NCBI GenBank assembly: GCA_964612675.1
Contig: CAZTDD010000076.1
Coordinates: forward strand, 1-32,962
DNA length: 32,962 nucleotides
Reading direction: 5' to 3'
From: CAZTDD01 sp964612675
GTDB lineage: Bacteria; Hinthialibacterota; Hinthialibacteria; Hinthialibacterales; JAKPRU01
Below are positions 32,151 to 32,962 of the stretch, one piece after another. The notes under the pieces are model-generated. The model ran no database searches, was not told the origin of the DNA, and worked only from the letters and a program-made list of their open reading frames with translations. A program made the position numbers and the translations under genes. The first letter of the stretch is position 1. Every line of letters starts with the position of its first letter.

Positions 32151-32423
32151 GTGGTCTGGTGGCCGTATGGTTGGGGCATGTGGATCAGCGGTCAGTTTTT
32201 CAATACGGAGACAGTGTCTCGGATTTGTGAAGAGGTGGAAAGGGAGCCGTCGCTATCGCGGCGCGCGTTGTCGCGTCGGGTATGCGAATGGCTGGATTGG
32301 CGTGGTGCGAATGGTCGGCTGCAGGAGATGAGTTGCCGGAAAGCGTTGTCGGTCCTGGATCGGCGGGGAATGATCCGGCTGCCGAAGTCGAATGGGGGGT
32401 ACGCATTTGCGGGTCGCTCGTAG
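32151..32423 (+). pseudogene. N-terminal fragment of a DUF4338/DruA-like mobile-element protein
   Basis: A 90-residue reading frame (starting at GTG 32151 or ATG 32178) resembles the N-terminal winged-helix-like start of DUF4338/DruA-type proteins often carried by insertion elements. The matching part runs ISGQFFNTETVSRICEEVER, then LSRRALSRRVCEWLDWRGANG and MSCRKALSVLDRRGMIRLP. Full-length relatives are several hundred residues. Here the frame stops at a TAG (32421-32423), and an unrelated IstB fragment begins in the same frame within about 20 bases. This is most likely a remnant left by recombination. Family assignment is from memory of the motif pattern. Confidence 0.55.
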
Positions 32424-32438
32424 CCGAAGATTCCGGAG

Positions 32439-32792
32439 GGGACGACAGTAGCGGAGGTGACATGCAGCCTGGCGGAAGCGAGAGATGAGCGGACATTGGG
32501 GCGGTTGCACCAACGCTATTTGGGTGTCGCCCTTCTAATCGTCGATGAACTCGGATTTACCCCGTTTACGAAGAACGAAGGCGAACTGTTGTTCAATCTG
32601 ATTGCGGACCGGTACGAACGGCGCTCGACGATTGTGACGACGAACTTAGAATTCGGCGAATGGGTTCAAGTATTCGGGAGTGAGAAACTGACCACGGCTC
32701 TGCTGGATCGGTTGGTTCATCACGCCCAGATTCTGACCACGAAAGGAGCCTCCTACCGAACCCAGAAGAAAACAGCGAAAAAGTCCGGTTGA
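32439..32792 (+). pseudogene. istB: C-terminal fragment of IS21-family helper ATPase IstB
   Basis: The frame gives about 117 residues matching the C-terminal half of IstB: LAEARDERTLGRLHQRYLG, Walker B LLIVDELGF, GELLFNLIADRYERRSTIVTTNL, EWVQVFGSEKLTTALLDRLVHH. The N-terminal half with the zinc-finger-like part and Walker A is missing, and no istA is present. A GTG at 32457 could start translation, but the product would lack the ATP-binding P-loop. The homology appears to begin about 16 bases after the stop codon of the preceding fragment and in the same frame. Confidence 0.8.
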
Positions 32793-32826
32793 ATAGGAGT
32801 CTGTGGATCGTGCCGGGTCTGCCCCT

Positions 32827-32853
32827 TGGATAACTGCTCTGCAGTTATCCACA
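32827..32853. promoter_or_regulatory. Perfect dyad containing a consensus DnaA-box sequence
   Basis: TGGATAACTGC (32827-32837) and GCAGTTATCCA (32841-32851) are perfect 11-base inverted arms around TCT. The right arm runs into TTATCCACA (32845-32853), the exact consensus DnaA box; the left arm gives TTATCCAAG on the minus strand. A weaker box-like CGATCCACA lies at 32810-32802 (minus). An A/T tract with one C in 31 bases follows at 32874-32904. It could be an origin element or an IS-end hairpin. Confidence 0.5.
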
Positions 32854-32962
32854 CGCTCCACAGCCAAAAGAACAATTCATTTTTTTTATTTATAATTTTA
32901 AAAAGACAAAAGACAAAGAAAGAACGACTTGAAAAGAATCAGGATCTCAGGTAAAACACCGC

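Overview
The window reads as chromosome of a Gram-negative (diderm) bacterium, probably from an uncultivated lineage. It encodes an outer-membrane porin-like barrel, an MsbA-type exporter, a Tol system, several lipoproteins, anhydro-MurNAc kinase and a Tat translocase. The mix of signal-peptide-bearing CBM9-like, parallel beta-helix and SGNH proteins, a Tat-exported ferredoxin-type aldo/keto reductase and acidic, tail-extended Tat subunits suggests a PVC/FCB-adjacent or candidate phylum. I cannot place it more precisely from sequence alone. There is no tRNA, rRNA or CRISPR array that I can see.

Layout, left to right. 1-1.7 kb: etfB (minus) bracketed by copies of a palindromic repeat, with a 13-bp tandem array directly 5' of it. 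1.7-2.6 kb: a secreted CBM9-like protein with a near-consensus promoter. 2.8-4.9 kb: a lipoprotein fusing an alkaline-phosphatase-superfamily domain to TPRs (minus). 5.0-8.3 kb: a coiled-coil porin translationally coupled to an MsbA-like ABC exporter. 8.5-12.7 kb: LysM lipoprotein-tolQ-tolR-tolA-tolB. 12.8-13.9 kb: Tat-exported aldo/keto reductase (minus). 14.2-17.0 kb (minus): two tandem thymidylate-kinase-like proteins, a small unknown protein and a ROK sugar kinase, tightly packed. 17.2-19.5 kb (minus): anmK and an SGNH hydrolase. 19.8-21.3 kb (minus): rplU and obgE separated by a 37-bp palindrome, with no rpmA between them. 21.5-23.6 kb: beta-helix lipoprotein. 23.8-25.3 kb: rpoN (sigma-54). 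25.4-27.5 kb: a GT2-GT4 fusion glycosyltransferase. 27.4-32.0 kb (minus): sulfite exporter TauE/SafE-like permease, tatA, tatC, a CapD/PseB-type nucleotide-sugar dehydratase and a NeuB-type nonulosonate synthase. 32.1-32.9 kb: fragments of two mobile-element proteins, followed by a DnaA-box-like dyad and an A/T-rich tract.

Functionally the window is dominated by cell-envelope work: outer-membrane assembly and integrity (porin, MsbA, Tol), peptidoglycan recycling (AnmK, possibly the ROK kinase), surface glycan synthesis (dehydratase, NeuB, GT fusion) and folded-protein export (TatA, TatC, with the aldo/keto reductase as a local Tat substrate). Intergenic spaces carry at least four different families of palindromic, REP-like repeat.

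I found no wholly new defence or mobile system. The features most deserving a second look are the tol operon headed by a LysM lipoprotein with no pal, the tandem kinase pair with a Walker-A Lys-to-Arg change, the 13-bp array that supplies the etfB ribosome binding site, the two-turn dyad upstream of rpoN, the Tyr/Asp/Glu-rich TatA tail, and the DnaA-box-like dyad at the right edge.
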